Positions 1-5,006 of a stretch of DNA of 5,006 nucleotides are shown here, piece by piece. The first letter of the stretch is position 1, and each line of letters starts with the position of its first letter. The stretch covers positions 1 to 5,006 of the forward strand of contig JAICSZ010000196.1 of assembly GCA_025936615.1 (NCBI GenBank), read 5' to 3'. A model generated the notes under the pieces. The model worked only from the letters and a program-made list of their open reading frames with translations, had not been told where the DNA came from and did no database searches. Made by a program: the position numbers and the translations under genes. This DNA is from Pedococcus sp. Lineage in GTDB: Bacteria; Actinomycetota; Actinomycetes; Actinomycetales; Dermatophilaceae.

Positions 1-756
1 CTCGGCGACGAACCTGCGGGCGAAGGTGCGCTCGGACATCATCGCCAGCCGCGCCAGGTCCGGCACCGTGTGCGGCGCGTCGAGGTTGTCGGAGATGTGC
101 GCCAGGACCGGCTGCATGCTGTCGCAGTCGGTCGGCGGCAGCGGCGTCTCGACGTACTGCCGCTGGCCACCGTCGCGCTGCGGGGGCACGACCATGCGCC
201 GGGCGATGCGGCCGGCCACGGCCGCCCCGAGCTCGCGGCGGACCAGGTGCAGGACCGCGTCGATCCCCGCCGCGGTCCCGGCACCGGTGATGATCCTGCC
301 CTCGTCCATGTACAGGACGTCCATGGAGACCCGGGTGCGGGGGAACCGCCGGGCGAGCTCGTCGGCGTACATCCAGTGGGTCACGGCGCTCTTGCCGTCG
401 AGCAGTCCCGTCGCGGCGAGCAGGAACGCACCGGTGCAGATCGACAGGATGGTCGCCCCCCGGGCATGTGCCCCCCTGACGACGTCGAGCAGCTCGGCGG
501 GGTAGTCCTCGCGGATGCCGCCGGCCGGGATGATGACGAGGTCGGCGCCGACGGCGTCGGACCACCGGTGGGTGGGGACGAACATGCCGCCACTGGTCGT
601 CGGGACCGGTTCGCCGGCCCGCTCCCCGCAGGTGAGGAAGGTGAAGCGGGGAACCCCGTCGCCGGTCCGGTCGATGCCGAACACCTCGCAGGCCAGCGCC
701 ATCTCGAACATCGCCATGGGGTTGGTCGCGAGCGCGGCCACGGTCTGCAGGGGCAT
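1..756 (-). CDS. GlxA-family transcriptional regulator (DJ-1/PfpI-like domain + AraC HTH), C-terminus off window
   Basis: The reading frame runs from the ATG at 756-754 off the left edge and gives 252 residues without a stop. Residues about 5-190 form a DJ-1/PfpI (class I amidotransferase-like) domain, with an N-terminal CEVFGID stretch (23-29), PAGG (77-80) and a nucleophile-elbow-like SICTGAFLLAATGLLDGK (105-122) carrying Cys107, followed by THW (126-128). Residues about 212-252 begin the AraC/XylS DNA-binding domain; TVPDLARLAMMSERTFARRF (230-249) is its first helix-turn-helix. The family is usually about 310-340 residues, so the second HTH lies outside the window. In this family the N-terminal domain is usually a sensor or dimerisation module, not an enzyme. 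No strong Shine-Dalgarno precedes the ATG, and a GTG two codons upstream (762-760) is an alternative start. The gene is divergent from the small ORF at 852. A cytoplasmic regulator is near certain; its ligand and targets are unknown. Confidence 0.93.
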   Translation of the reverse strand, partial: MPLQTVAALATNPMAMFEMALACEVFGIDRTGDGVPRFTFLTCGERAGEPVPTTSGGMFVPTHRWSDAVGADLVIIPAGGIREDYPAELLDVVRGAHARGATILSICTGAFLLAATGLLDGKSAVTHWMYADELARRFPRTRVSMDVLYMDEGRIITGAGTAAGIDAVLHLVRRELGAAVAGRIARRMVVPPQRDGGQRQYVETPLPPTDCDSMQPVLAHISDNLDAPHTVPDLARLAMMSERTFARRFVAE

Positions 757-757
757 G

Positions 758-770
758 GCCACAGTGTGGC
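758..770. promoter_or_regulatory. Short dyad just upstream of the GlxA-type gene start
   Basis: GCCACA-G-TGTGGC is a perfect 6-bp dyad around a single central base. It sits 2 bp upstream of the ATG of the minus-strand regulator and overlaps the alternative GTG start. Its right half begins one of three direct copies of GTGGCAG (766-772, 779-785, 818-824). Regulators with AraC-type HTHs bind TGGC-containing half sites in some cases; AdpA, the Streptomyces member with a similar two-domain layout, recognises TGGCSNGWWY. Bound protein here would block translation or promoter clearance, so autoregulation is an inference from position and symmetry. Confidence 0.4.
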
Positions 771-799
771 AGAGGTGGGTGGCAGAAAACAGGTCTAGG

Positions 800-833
800 G
801 CGTCAGTTCTGCCACTCGTGGCAGGACTGACGC
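800..833. promoter_or_regulatory. Long inverted repeat (16-bp arms, 2-bp centre) in the divergent intergenic region
   Basis: The left arm GCGTCAGTTCTGCCAC (800-815) and the right arm GTGGCAGGACTGACGC (818-833) are inverted copies with one mismatch (T808 opposite G825, a G-U wobble in RNA) around a TC centre. The dyad lies between the divergent GlxA-type gene (start 756) and the small ORF (start 852), about 20 bp before the latter. Each arm contains the GTGGCAG core also found at 766-772 and 779-785. I read it as a regulator operator controlling one or both genes. A hairpin acting as terminator or attenuator is possible but less natural between two divergent starts. Confidence 0.5.
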
Positions 834-851
834 GGGCGAAGAATAACTGCC

Positions 852-1022
852 ATGACCATCATCGTGTTCCTCGTCTTCGTGGCCGGGGTCGTCGCAGCCC
901 TCGAGCGCCACCACCGGCGCACCGAGCGGCTGCCGCACGCCCCCCTCGGCGCCGACTCCCTGGCCTCGTGGCATGACCTGGACCTCCAGCACGTCCAGCA
1001 CGACCTCGCCGCCCGCGCCTGA
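852..1022 (+). CDS. Small single-pass membrane protein, 56 aa, hypothetical
   Basis: This ATG-to-TGA frame encodes 56 residues. Residues 2-17 (TIIVFLVFVAGVVAAL) are a clean hydrophobic segment long enough to span or anchor in the membrane. A basic stretch ERHHRRTER (18-26) follows, then a polar tail rich in His, Asp and Leu that ends in LAARA. Third codon positions are almost all G or C, as in the real genes nearby. The basic cluster after the hydrophobic segment suggests the N-terminus faces out and the tail is cytoplasmic. The ribosome site is weak (purines GAAGAA around 839-844). The gene is divergent from the GlxA-type regulator, and its 3' end is followed 13 bp later by a strong hairpin, which supports a real transcription unit. 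I do not recognise the family. It could be a chance frame, since short ORFs are frequent at this GC content. Confidence 0.55.
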   Translation: MTIIVFLVFVAGVVAALERHHRRTERLPHAPLGADSLASWHDLDLQHVQHDLAARA

Positions 1023-1035
1023 CCGCCACCTCGCG

Positions 1036-1085
1036 AGTCTTTGAGTGCTTTGACGGACCCTGGTCCGTCAAAGCACTCAAAGACT
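1036..1085. terminator. Perfect 24-bp inverted repeat, probable bidirectional terminator
   Basis: The arms at 1036-1059 and 1062-1085 are perfect reverse complements over 24 bp, with only CT between them, so the RNA stem would close on a 4-base loop. The element lies between two convergent genes, 13 bp after the stop at 1022 and 25 bp after the stop of the minus-strand hydrolase at 1111, so it can serve both. There is no U-tract on either side, which is common for actinobacterial hairpin terminators. The stem is richer in A and T than its surroundings and contains CTTTGA twice per arm (1039-1044 and 1048-1053). Confidence 0.85.
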
Positions 1086-1110
1086 GCCGGCGCGGAGCGG
1101 GCGAGGGCCC

Positions 1111-1953
1111 TCAGAGGCGGGCCACCACGGCAGCCGCCAACACGGCATACCCGTCGTCGTTGGCGTGGATGTCGGAGCGCAGGCACATCCAGGTGAGCGC
1201 ACACACCGTCGCGACGTTCCGGGGCACCGACCCGCCGAGCGAGGGCACGCTGACCGGGGTGAAGTCCGTCGAGTGGAACGCGCCGGCGACGTCCGCGACC
1301 GACCCGCCGACCGCCCCGGTTGCGCCCGCGATGATGCTGTTGAGGACCGCGAGCAGGGGCACCGACCGCTGTGCCAGCACCTGGCCGGCCGGTCCGGTCA
1401 GCCAGGCGGCCAGGAACGGGTCGTAGTAGTTCAGCACCACGATCTGCACGCCGGGCGCCGCGGCCCGCAGCTGGCCCAGGATCACCGGCAGGTTGGCCGC
1501 GACCGAGCCGAACCCGCCCTGGACGCAGGCGGGCGGCAGGCCCTGGGCGCCACACCTCGCGACGTCGTTGGCGCCGATGTCGAGCGTGACCAGCCGGGTG
1601 AACCGGGCGTGCCCGTGGAGGAACTCGACGGCCTGGGCAAGCTGGCTCCCCTCGTCGTAGGCGCACTTGCCACCCTCGACCATCGAGGACGTCGTCTCGC
1701 CCGAGCACCCGAGGTTGACCAGCTTCGTCTTCGGCGCGGACTGCTGGAGGGCGTCGCGCACGTGCCCGACGTAGCCGCCGGTCGGGTCGTCCCCCTGCCC
1801 CGGTTGGTAGCCGGCGGCCAGCGAGTCGCCGAGGGCGAGGTACCACCCAGTGGCATGAGCTGCGGCACTCGGCGACGGCGCGGCCTGCGCGGGACCGGAG
1901 CCGGTGAGCAGTGCAAGCACGGCGACGAACGGGACGGCGAGGCGGCGGAGCAT
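1111..1953 (-). CDS. Secreted SGNH/GDSL-family esterase or lipase
   Basis: This 280-residue protein hydrolyses ester bonds, probably of lipids or other acyl esters, outside the cell. Residues 1-24 are a Sec signal peptide: a short RR-positive start, a hydrophobic core AVPFVAVLALL, and an AQA site before Ala25. SGNH blocks follow in order: block I LALGDSLAAGY (39-49) with nucleophile Ser44; block II NLGCSGETT (80-88) with oxyanion Gly85; block III DIGANDV (125-131) with Asn129; block V DIHANDDGY (261-269) with catalytic His263. Asp261 stands two residues before the His instead of the common three (D-x-x-H). Six cysteines (83, 97, 134, 143, 251, 257) would allow three disulfides, as in secreted Streptomyces SGNH lipases. 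The ATG at 1953-1951 is chosen over the upstream GTG at 1986 because AGGAGGG lies 4 nt before it and the signal peptide then begins correctly. It is convergent with the small ORF and divergent from the gene at 2038. The natural substrate is unknown. Confidence 0.93.
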   Translation of the reverse strand: MLRRLAVPFVAVLALLTGSGPAQAAPSPSAAAHATGWYLALGDSLAAGYQPGQGDDPTGGYVGHVRDALQQSAPKTKLVNLGCSGETTSSMVEGGKCAYDEGSQLAQAVEFLHGHARFTRLVTLDIGANDVARCGAQGLPPACVQGGFGSVAANLPVILGQLRAAAPGVQIVVLNYYDPFLAAWLTGPAGQVLAQRSVPLLAVLNSIIAGATGAVGGSVADVAGAFHSTDFTPVSVPSLGGSVPRNVATVCALTWMCLRSDIHANDDGYAVLAAAVVARL

Positions 1954-1957
1954 GGGG

Positions 1958-1964
1958 CCCTCCT
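1958..1964 (-). promoter_or_regulatory. Strong ribosome binding site of the SGNH hydrolase gene
   Basis: On the minus strand AGGAGGG lies 4 nt before the ATG at 1953-1951. It is one of the two clear Shine-Dalgarno sequences in the window. It fixes the start codon and discards the 11-residue upstream extension that begins at the GTG at 1986. Confidence 0.85.
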
Positions 1965-1976
1965 GCGTGGGTGGTG

Positions 1977-1996
1977 ACGTGGCCACGCTGCCACGT
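1977..1996. promoter_or_regulatory. Inverted repeat between divergent SGNH gene and the gene at 2038
   Basis: ACGTGGC (1977-1983) and GCCACGT (1990-1996) are perfect 7-bp inverted arms around a 6-bp centre, and the right arm forms part of CCACGTGG (1991-1998). The element lies in the 84-bp divergent gap, upstream of the -10 box at 2024. It also contains one CTGCCAC (1988-1994), the core motif repeated upstream of the GlxA-type regulator. A regulator site is plausible, but at this GC content such short dyads also arise by chance. Confidence 0.25.
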
Positions 1997-2023
1997 GGGA
2001 CCCGTCGGCGCCATACCTCCGAC

Positions 2024-2029
2024 TAGCCT
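2024..2029 (+). promoter_or_regulatory. -10 box TAGCCT of a probable leaderless promoter
   Basis: TAGCCT lies exactly 8 nt before the GTG at 2038-2040. This places the transcription start at or beside the start codon, the arrangement of leaderless actinobacterial mRNAs. No ribosome site precedes the GTG, which agrees with leaderless translation, and no clear -35 box is seen. The same layout (TAGGCT, 8 nt, GTG TCG) precedes argG at 3880. Confidence 0.6.
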
Positions 2030-2037
2030 TGACACCC

Positions 2038-2970
2038 GTGTCGATCCGCGTGATGGAGCGCTCGGCGTGGCAGGCCAGCGAGGTGGCCCACGCCGACCGT
2101 GTCGACGCCGCCACCGCCGCCCACCGGGCTCGCCGGCGCTCCGGGCGGCGCCACCCCGTCGAGGACTTCCTCTTCACCTACTACTCGTCCACGCCTGCCC
2201 AGCTGCGCCGGTGGCACCCCGGCGCCGGGATCCGGCTCGAGGACGCGGCGGGCACGCCGCGCGCCGGCTGGCGGTTCCACCGCGAGGTGGGCCGCGACGT
2301 GGAGCTGGACCACGCGGCATACCTCCAAGCACGTGGCGGCACCGTCGAGTTCGTCCGGCGGCTGCTCACGGCGACAGCCTCCCGGCCCGCGCAGCTCGGC
2401 TGCTTCGGGCTGCACGAGTGGGCCATGGTCTATCGGGAGGCACCCGACCAGGTGCGGCACGCGGACTGGCCGCTGCGCCTCGGTGCAGCCGCCACCGACG
2501 AGGTGGTCGAGGGCCTGCAGATCCGGTGCACCCACTTCGACGCGTTCCGGTTCTACACGCCGCCGGCGCGGGCGCTGAACCTCGTGCAGCCGACCCGCGA
2601 GCGCCAGGTCGAGCTGGAGCAGCCGGGTTGCCTCCACGCGACGATGGACTTGTACAAATGGGCCGGCAAGCTCGTGCCCGCGGTGCCCAGCGAGCTGGTG
2701 ATGGACTGCTTCGACCTGGCCCGCGAGGTGCGTGAGCTCGACATGCGGGCGGCCCCCTACGACCTGAGCGAGCTGGGCTACGAGCCGGTGCGGGTCGAGA
2801 CGCCCTCCGGGCGTGCCGAGTATGCCGCGGCGCAGCGCGCCTTCGCGACGCGTGGCCAGGACCTGCGGGAGCAGCTCGTGCAGGCCCTGGCCGGGTTGGC
2901 GGGCGGCGACCAGCCGTCCGTGGACGGCGCTCAGCCGGTCGAGGCGTCGTCCTCGGCGAGGATGCGGTAG
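2038..2970 (+). CDS. Conserved protein of the family often labelled '3-methyladenine DNA glycosylase'; function unproven
   Basis: This 310-residue cytoplasmic protein has no signal peptide or membrane segment. From memory it matches a family widespread in actinobacteria and some Bacteroidetes that databases often call 3-methyladenine DNA glycosylase. Signatures seen: HPVEDFLFTYYSSTPAQLRR (39-58) with WHPG (59-62), QLGCFGLHEWAMVYR (119-133), RHADWPLRLG (140-149), CTHFDAFRFYTP (164-175) and EQPGCLHATMDLYKWA (194-209). I see no helix-hairpin-helix/GPD motif and no AAG/MPG-type signature, so the enzyme name should be treated as unproven. The clustered invariant-looking Cys, His and Asp (C122, H126, H141, C164, H166, D168, C198, H200, D204) would suit a metal or catalytic site; this is inference. 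The GTG at 2038 is preferred because a -10 box lies 8 nt upstream; the ATG at 2053 and TTG at 2029 are alternatives. The last 40 bp overlap the end of the convergent padR gene, and the C-terminal tail looks unconserved. Confidence 0.88.
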   Translation: MSIRVMERSAWQASEVAHADRVDAATAAHRARRRSGRRHPVEDFLFTYYSSTPAQLRRWHPGAGIRLEDAAGTPRAGWRFHREVGRDVELDHAAYLQARGGTVEFVRRLLTATASRPAQLGCFGLHEWAMVYREAPDQVRHADWPLRLGAAATDEVVEGLQIRCTHFDAFRFYTPPARALNLVQPTRERQVELEQPGCLHATMDLYKWAGKLVPAVPSELVMDCFDLAREVRELDMRAAPYDLSELGYEPVRVETPSGRAEYAAAQRAFATRGQDLREQLVQALAGLAGGDQPSVDGAQPVEASSSARMR

Positions 2971-3608
2971 ATCGAGCGGCGCGCCTCGGCGAGCACCTTC
3001 TGTGCCGCGTCGATGGTCTCGGCGCGGCCGCTCATCCCGACCTGCTGGATGGCCCCGTGCAGCTGGTGGACCTCCTGGCGCAGCTCGCGGAAGCCGCGCT
3101 GAGGTGTCGTCGACTGCTCCCACGCGGCCCTCAGCTCCTCGGCGTGCGCCTCGACGTAGGCCAGGCCCTCGTCGGTGAGCTCGTGGACCTTGCGGCGGCC
3201 GGAACCTGCGTCGGAACCGGAGTCGGCCTGGTCGATGAGGCCCTCCTCGTGGAGGGCGTACATGGCCGGGTAGACCGAGCCGGGGCCGGGCTGCCAGCCG
3301 CCGTCTGAGCGCTCGGCGATCGCGGTGATGACCTGGTAGCCGTTCATCGGCTGCTCGGCGAGCAGCGACAGCACGGCCCTGCGGACGTCGCCGCGTCGGC
3401 CGCGGCGGCCACCGCGGCGGCCGAAGCCCGGACCGAAGCCAGGGGCGAAGCCCGGCCCGAAGCCGGGCCCGGCCTCGCCGAAGCCCTCCGGGCCGCGCGG
3501 GCCTTGGGGGCCTCGGCCTCGGCCATGACCGTGACCGAGGCCCCGGTCGTGCGGGCCACCGCGGCGGGGGTGGCGTGGACGTGGACTGTGTTGGGTGGGG
3601 CGGTTCAT
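2931..3608 (-). CDS. PadR-family transcriptional repressor with Gly/Arg/Pro/Phe-rich N-terminal tail
   Basis: This is a 225-residue DNA-binding protein. Residues 1-73 form a low-complexity tail rich in Gly, Arg, Pro and His, including GFGP-type repeats at 43-63 and an RRGGRRGRRG basic patch (64-73). The PadR winged helix spans about 74-150: DVRRAVLSLLAEQPMNGYQV (74-93), recognition helix and wing PGPGSVYPAMYALHEEGLI (107-125), then GRRKVHELTDEGLAYVEAH, the typical wing strand. Residues about 155-225 are the helical dimerisation region ending in RRSIYRILAEDD. PadR proteins usually repress neighbouring efflux or stress genes and their own promoter, releasing DNA on ligand binding; no transporter lies beside this one within the window. 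The ATG at 3608-3606 has GAGGAG 6 nt upstream. The promoter about 145 bp upstream is filled with palindromes, which points to autorepression. The 3' end overlaps the convergent gene by 40 bp. Ligand and outside targets are unknown. Confidence 0.93.
   Translation of the reverse strand: MNRPTQHSPRPRHPRRGGPHDRGLGHGHGRGRGPQGPRGPEGFGEAGPGFGPGFAPGFGPGFGRRGGRRGRRGDVRRAVLSLLAEQPMNGYQVITAIAERSDGGWQPGPGSVYPAMYALHEEGLIDQADSGSDAGSGRRKVHELTDEGLAYVEAHAEELRAAWEQSTTPQRGFRELRQEVHQLHGAIQQVGMSGRAETIDAAQKVLAEARRSIYRILAEDDASTG
3421..3468. repeat. Four tandem 12-bp repeats inside padR encoding a Gly-Phe-Gly-Pro tail
   Basis: Four consecutive 12-bp units of the form CCGAAGCCCGGN (3421-3432, 3433-3444, 3445-3456, 3457-3468) differ by a few bases each. 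On the minus strand they encode the GPGFGPGFAPGFGPGFG stretch, residues about 47-63, before the winged helix. A related unit recurs at 3478-3486 after an interruption. Unit number could vary among strains through slippage. Glycine/phenylalanine-rich tails occur in other actinobacterial PadR proteins, so the tail itself is not unique. Confidence 0.75.
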
Positions 3609-3747
3609 GGATGTCTCCTCGGGTTTCTGGGTTGCGGGGGCGTCGCGGTCCTGCTCGGGCGCTCGCCGGTCAGCCTCAGCTGGTGGGCGACCACGTCCGT
3701 CGGACCTGCGGCTCTCACTCGCACTATCGACGATGGTCCGTCGATAT
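3609..3747 (-). other. Long 5' leader of padR
   Basis: If transcription starts near 3747, as the promoter at 3754-3783 predicts, padR carries an untranslated leader of about 140 nt. The leader ends in the ribosome site GAGGAG (3615-3620), 6 nt before the ATG. It contains two short dyads, GTGG-GCGA-CCAC (3683-3694) and GTCCG-T-CGGAC (3695-3705), which are adjacent and could stack as two small hairpins. I see no short ORF with a ribosome site and no recognisable riboswitch in it. Confidence 0.4.
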
Positions 3748-3752
3748 ATCGA
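3741..3752. promoter_or_regulatory. Putative PadR operator O1, TCGATATATCGA
   Basis: This perfect 12-bp palindrome is identical to the core of O2, and the two centres are 25 bp apart. It lies immediately downstream of the padR -10 box and covers the predicted transcription start near 3747. Bound repressor would block promoter opening. A partial relative, CTATCGACGAT (3724-3734), lies further downstream in the leader and may be a weaker site. The match to this particular PadR is inferred from location, symmetry and duplication. Confidence 0.65.
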
Positions 3753-3753
3753 T

Positions 3754-3783
3754 AGCCTGCGCTCATCGATATATCGATGTCAA
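3754..3783 (-). promoter_or_regulatory. padR promoter: TTGACA, 18 bp, CAGGCT
   Basis: On the minus strand a perfect TTGACA -35 box (3783-3778) is followed after 18 bp by CAGGCT (3759-3754), one base from the TAGGCT -10 form seen before argG. The expected start is near 3747. The spacer is almost exactly filled by operator O2 and the start point by operator O1, so the promoter appears built for tight autorepression. It is the best sigma-70-type promoter in the window. Confidence 0.65.
3764..3779. promoter_or_regulatory. Putative PadR operator O2, CATCGATATATCGATG
   Basis: This perfect 16-bp palindrome contains the same TCGATATATCGA core (3766-3777) as O1. It occupies the spacer between the padR -35 and -10 boxes and touches the end of the -35 box. 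Its AT-rich centre contrasts sharply with the surrounding high-GC sequence. The longer symmetry suggests it is the stronger of the two sites. It begins 115 bp before the argG start codon (3894), far enough away that direct control of argG is uncertain. Confidence 0.65.
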
Positions 3784-3879
3784 GTCGCCCAGCTGACGGG
3801 ACGCGAGAGGGCGGTCCGGACCACGCGGCACGCCCGGCCCACGCCATGGGCACCACAGCGGGAGGTTCGTGGCGGCCCG

Positions 3880-3885
3880 TAGGCT
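3880..3885 (+). promoter_or_regulatory. -10 box TAGGCT of a probable leaderless argG promoter
   Basis: TAGGCT lies exactly 8 nt before the GTG start of argG, placing the transcription start at the start codon. No ribosome site lies close to the GTG; GGAGG at 3861-3865 is too far upstream. No convincing -35 box is visible. I also see no AT-rich ArgR box in 3784-3893, so arginine control is not evident from the sequence. Confidence 0.6.
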
Positions 3886-3887
3886 GA

Positions 3888-5006
<1,119 letters not shown>

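Noticed and set aside
70..798. 242-codon plus-strand frame opposite the GlxA-type regulator
   Set aside because: The minus strand carries clear DJ-1/PfpI and AraC motifs through this stretch; the plus frame is low-complexity and lacks domains.
1103..1112. Perfect palindrome GAGGGCCCTC at the SGNH stop codon
   Set aside because: Ten-base GC palindromes are expected by chance here; the 24-bp hairpin next to it is the better terminator.
2029..2034. TTGACA on the plus strand as a -35 box
   Set aside because: A promoter using it would start transcription inside the gene at 2038, and no TANNNT box lies 16-19 bp downstream. The TAGCCT box with a leaderless GTG explains the region better.
803..2035. 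410-codon open frame on the minus strand across the SGNH gene and small ORF
   Set aside because: It is a frame shadow of the SGNH gene and runs through the perfect hairpin at 1036-1085. Its arginine-rich composition is typical of out-of-frame high-GC DNA.
2023..3123. 366-codon open frame on the minus strand across the gene at 2038 and the end of padR
   Set aside because: It overlaps two genes with clear family signatures and shows no motif of its own.
3609..3740. Riboswitch or small RNA in the padR leader
   Set aside because: Only two tiny dyads are visible, with no known aptamer core and no terminator or anti-terminator pair.
3813..3822. Perfect palindrome GGTCCGGACC between padR and argG
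   Set aside because: It is a single short GC palindrome with no second copy and no promoter relation; chance is sufficient.

Overview
The window is very GC-rich, with a strong G/C preference at third codon positions, GTG starts and TAGNCT-type -10 boxes. These point to a chromosomal segment of a high-GC actinobacterium. An Intrasporangiaceae or other Micrococcales relative would fit, but the sequence alone does not settle the genus. I see no phage, insertion sequence, CRISPR, tRNA or rRNA sequence, and every gap between genes is shorter than 300 bp.

Layout, left to right. (1) Positions 1-756, minus strand: the N-terminal part of a GlxA-type regulator (DJ-1/PfpI-like domain plus AraC-type HTH), cut by the window edge. 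(2) Positions 757-851: a divergent control region with two dyads and repeated GTGGCAG motifs. (3) Positions 852-1022, plus strand: a probable 56-residue single-pass membrane protein. (4) Positions 1036-1085: a perfect 24-bp inverted repeat between convergent genes, the likely shared terminator. (5) Positions 1111-1953, minus strand: a secreted SGNH/GDSL esterase or lipase. (6) Positions 2038-2970, plus strand: a conserved protein of unproven function, from a family often labelled '3-methyladenine DNA glycosylase', apparently translated from a leaderless mRNA. (7) Positions 2931-3608, minus strand: a PadR-family repressor whose 3' end overlaps the previous gene tail to tail by 40 bp. (8) Positions 3609-3893: the padR leader, a well-formed padR promoter filled by two identical TCGATATATCGA palindromes, then the argG promoter. 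(9) Positions 3894-5006, plus strand: argG, argininosuccinate synthase of the long E. coli-like type, cut by the right edge.

The genes do not form one pathway. They look like a series of single-gene transcription units in divergent and convergent pairs: an amidotransferase-like regulator, a secreted hydrolase, an unknown conserved protein, an autoregulated PadR repressor and an arginine biosynthesis enzyme. The most informative parts are the control regions: the PadR operator-promoter arrangement, the dyads upstream of the GlxA-type gene, the perfect hairpin terminator, and two matching leaderless start signals. I did not find a convincing new multi-gene system here.
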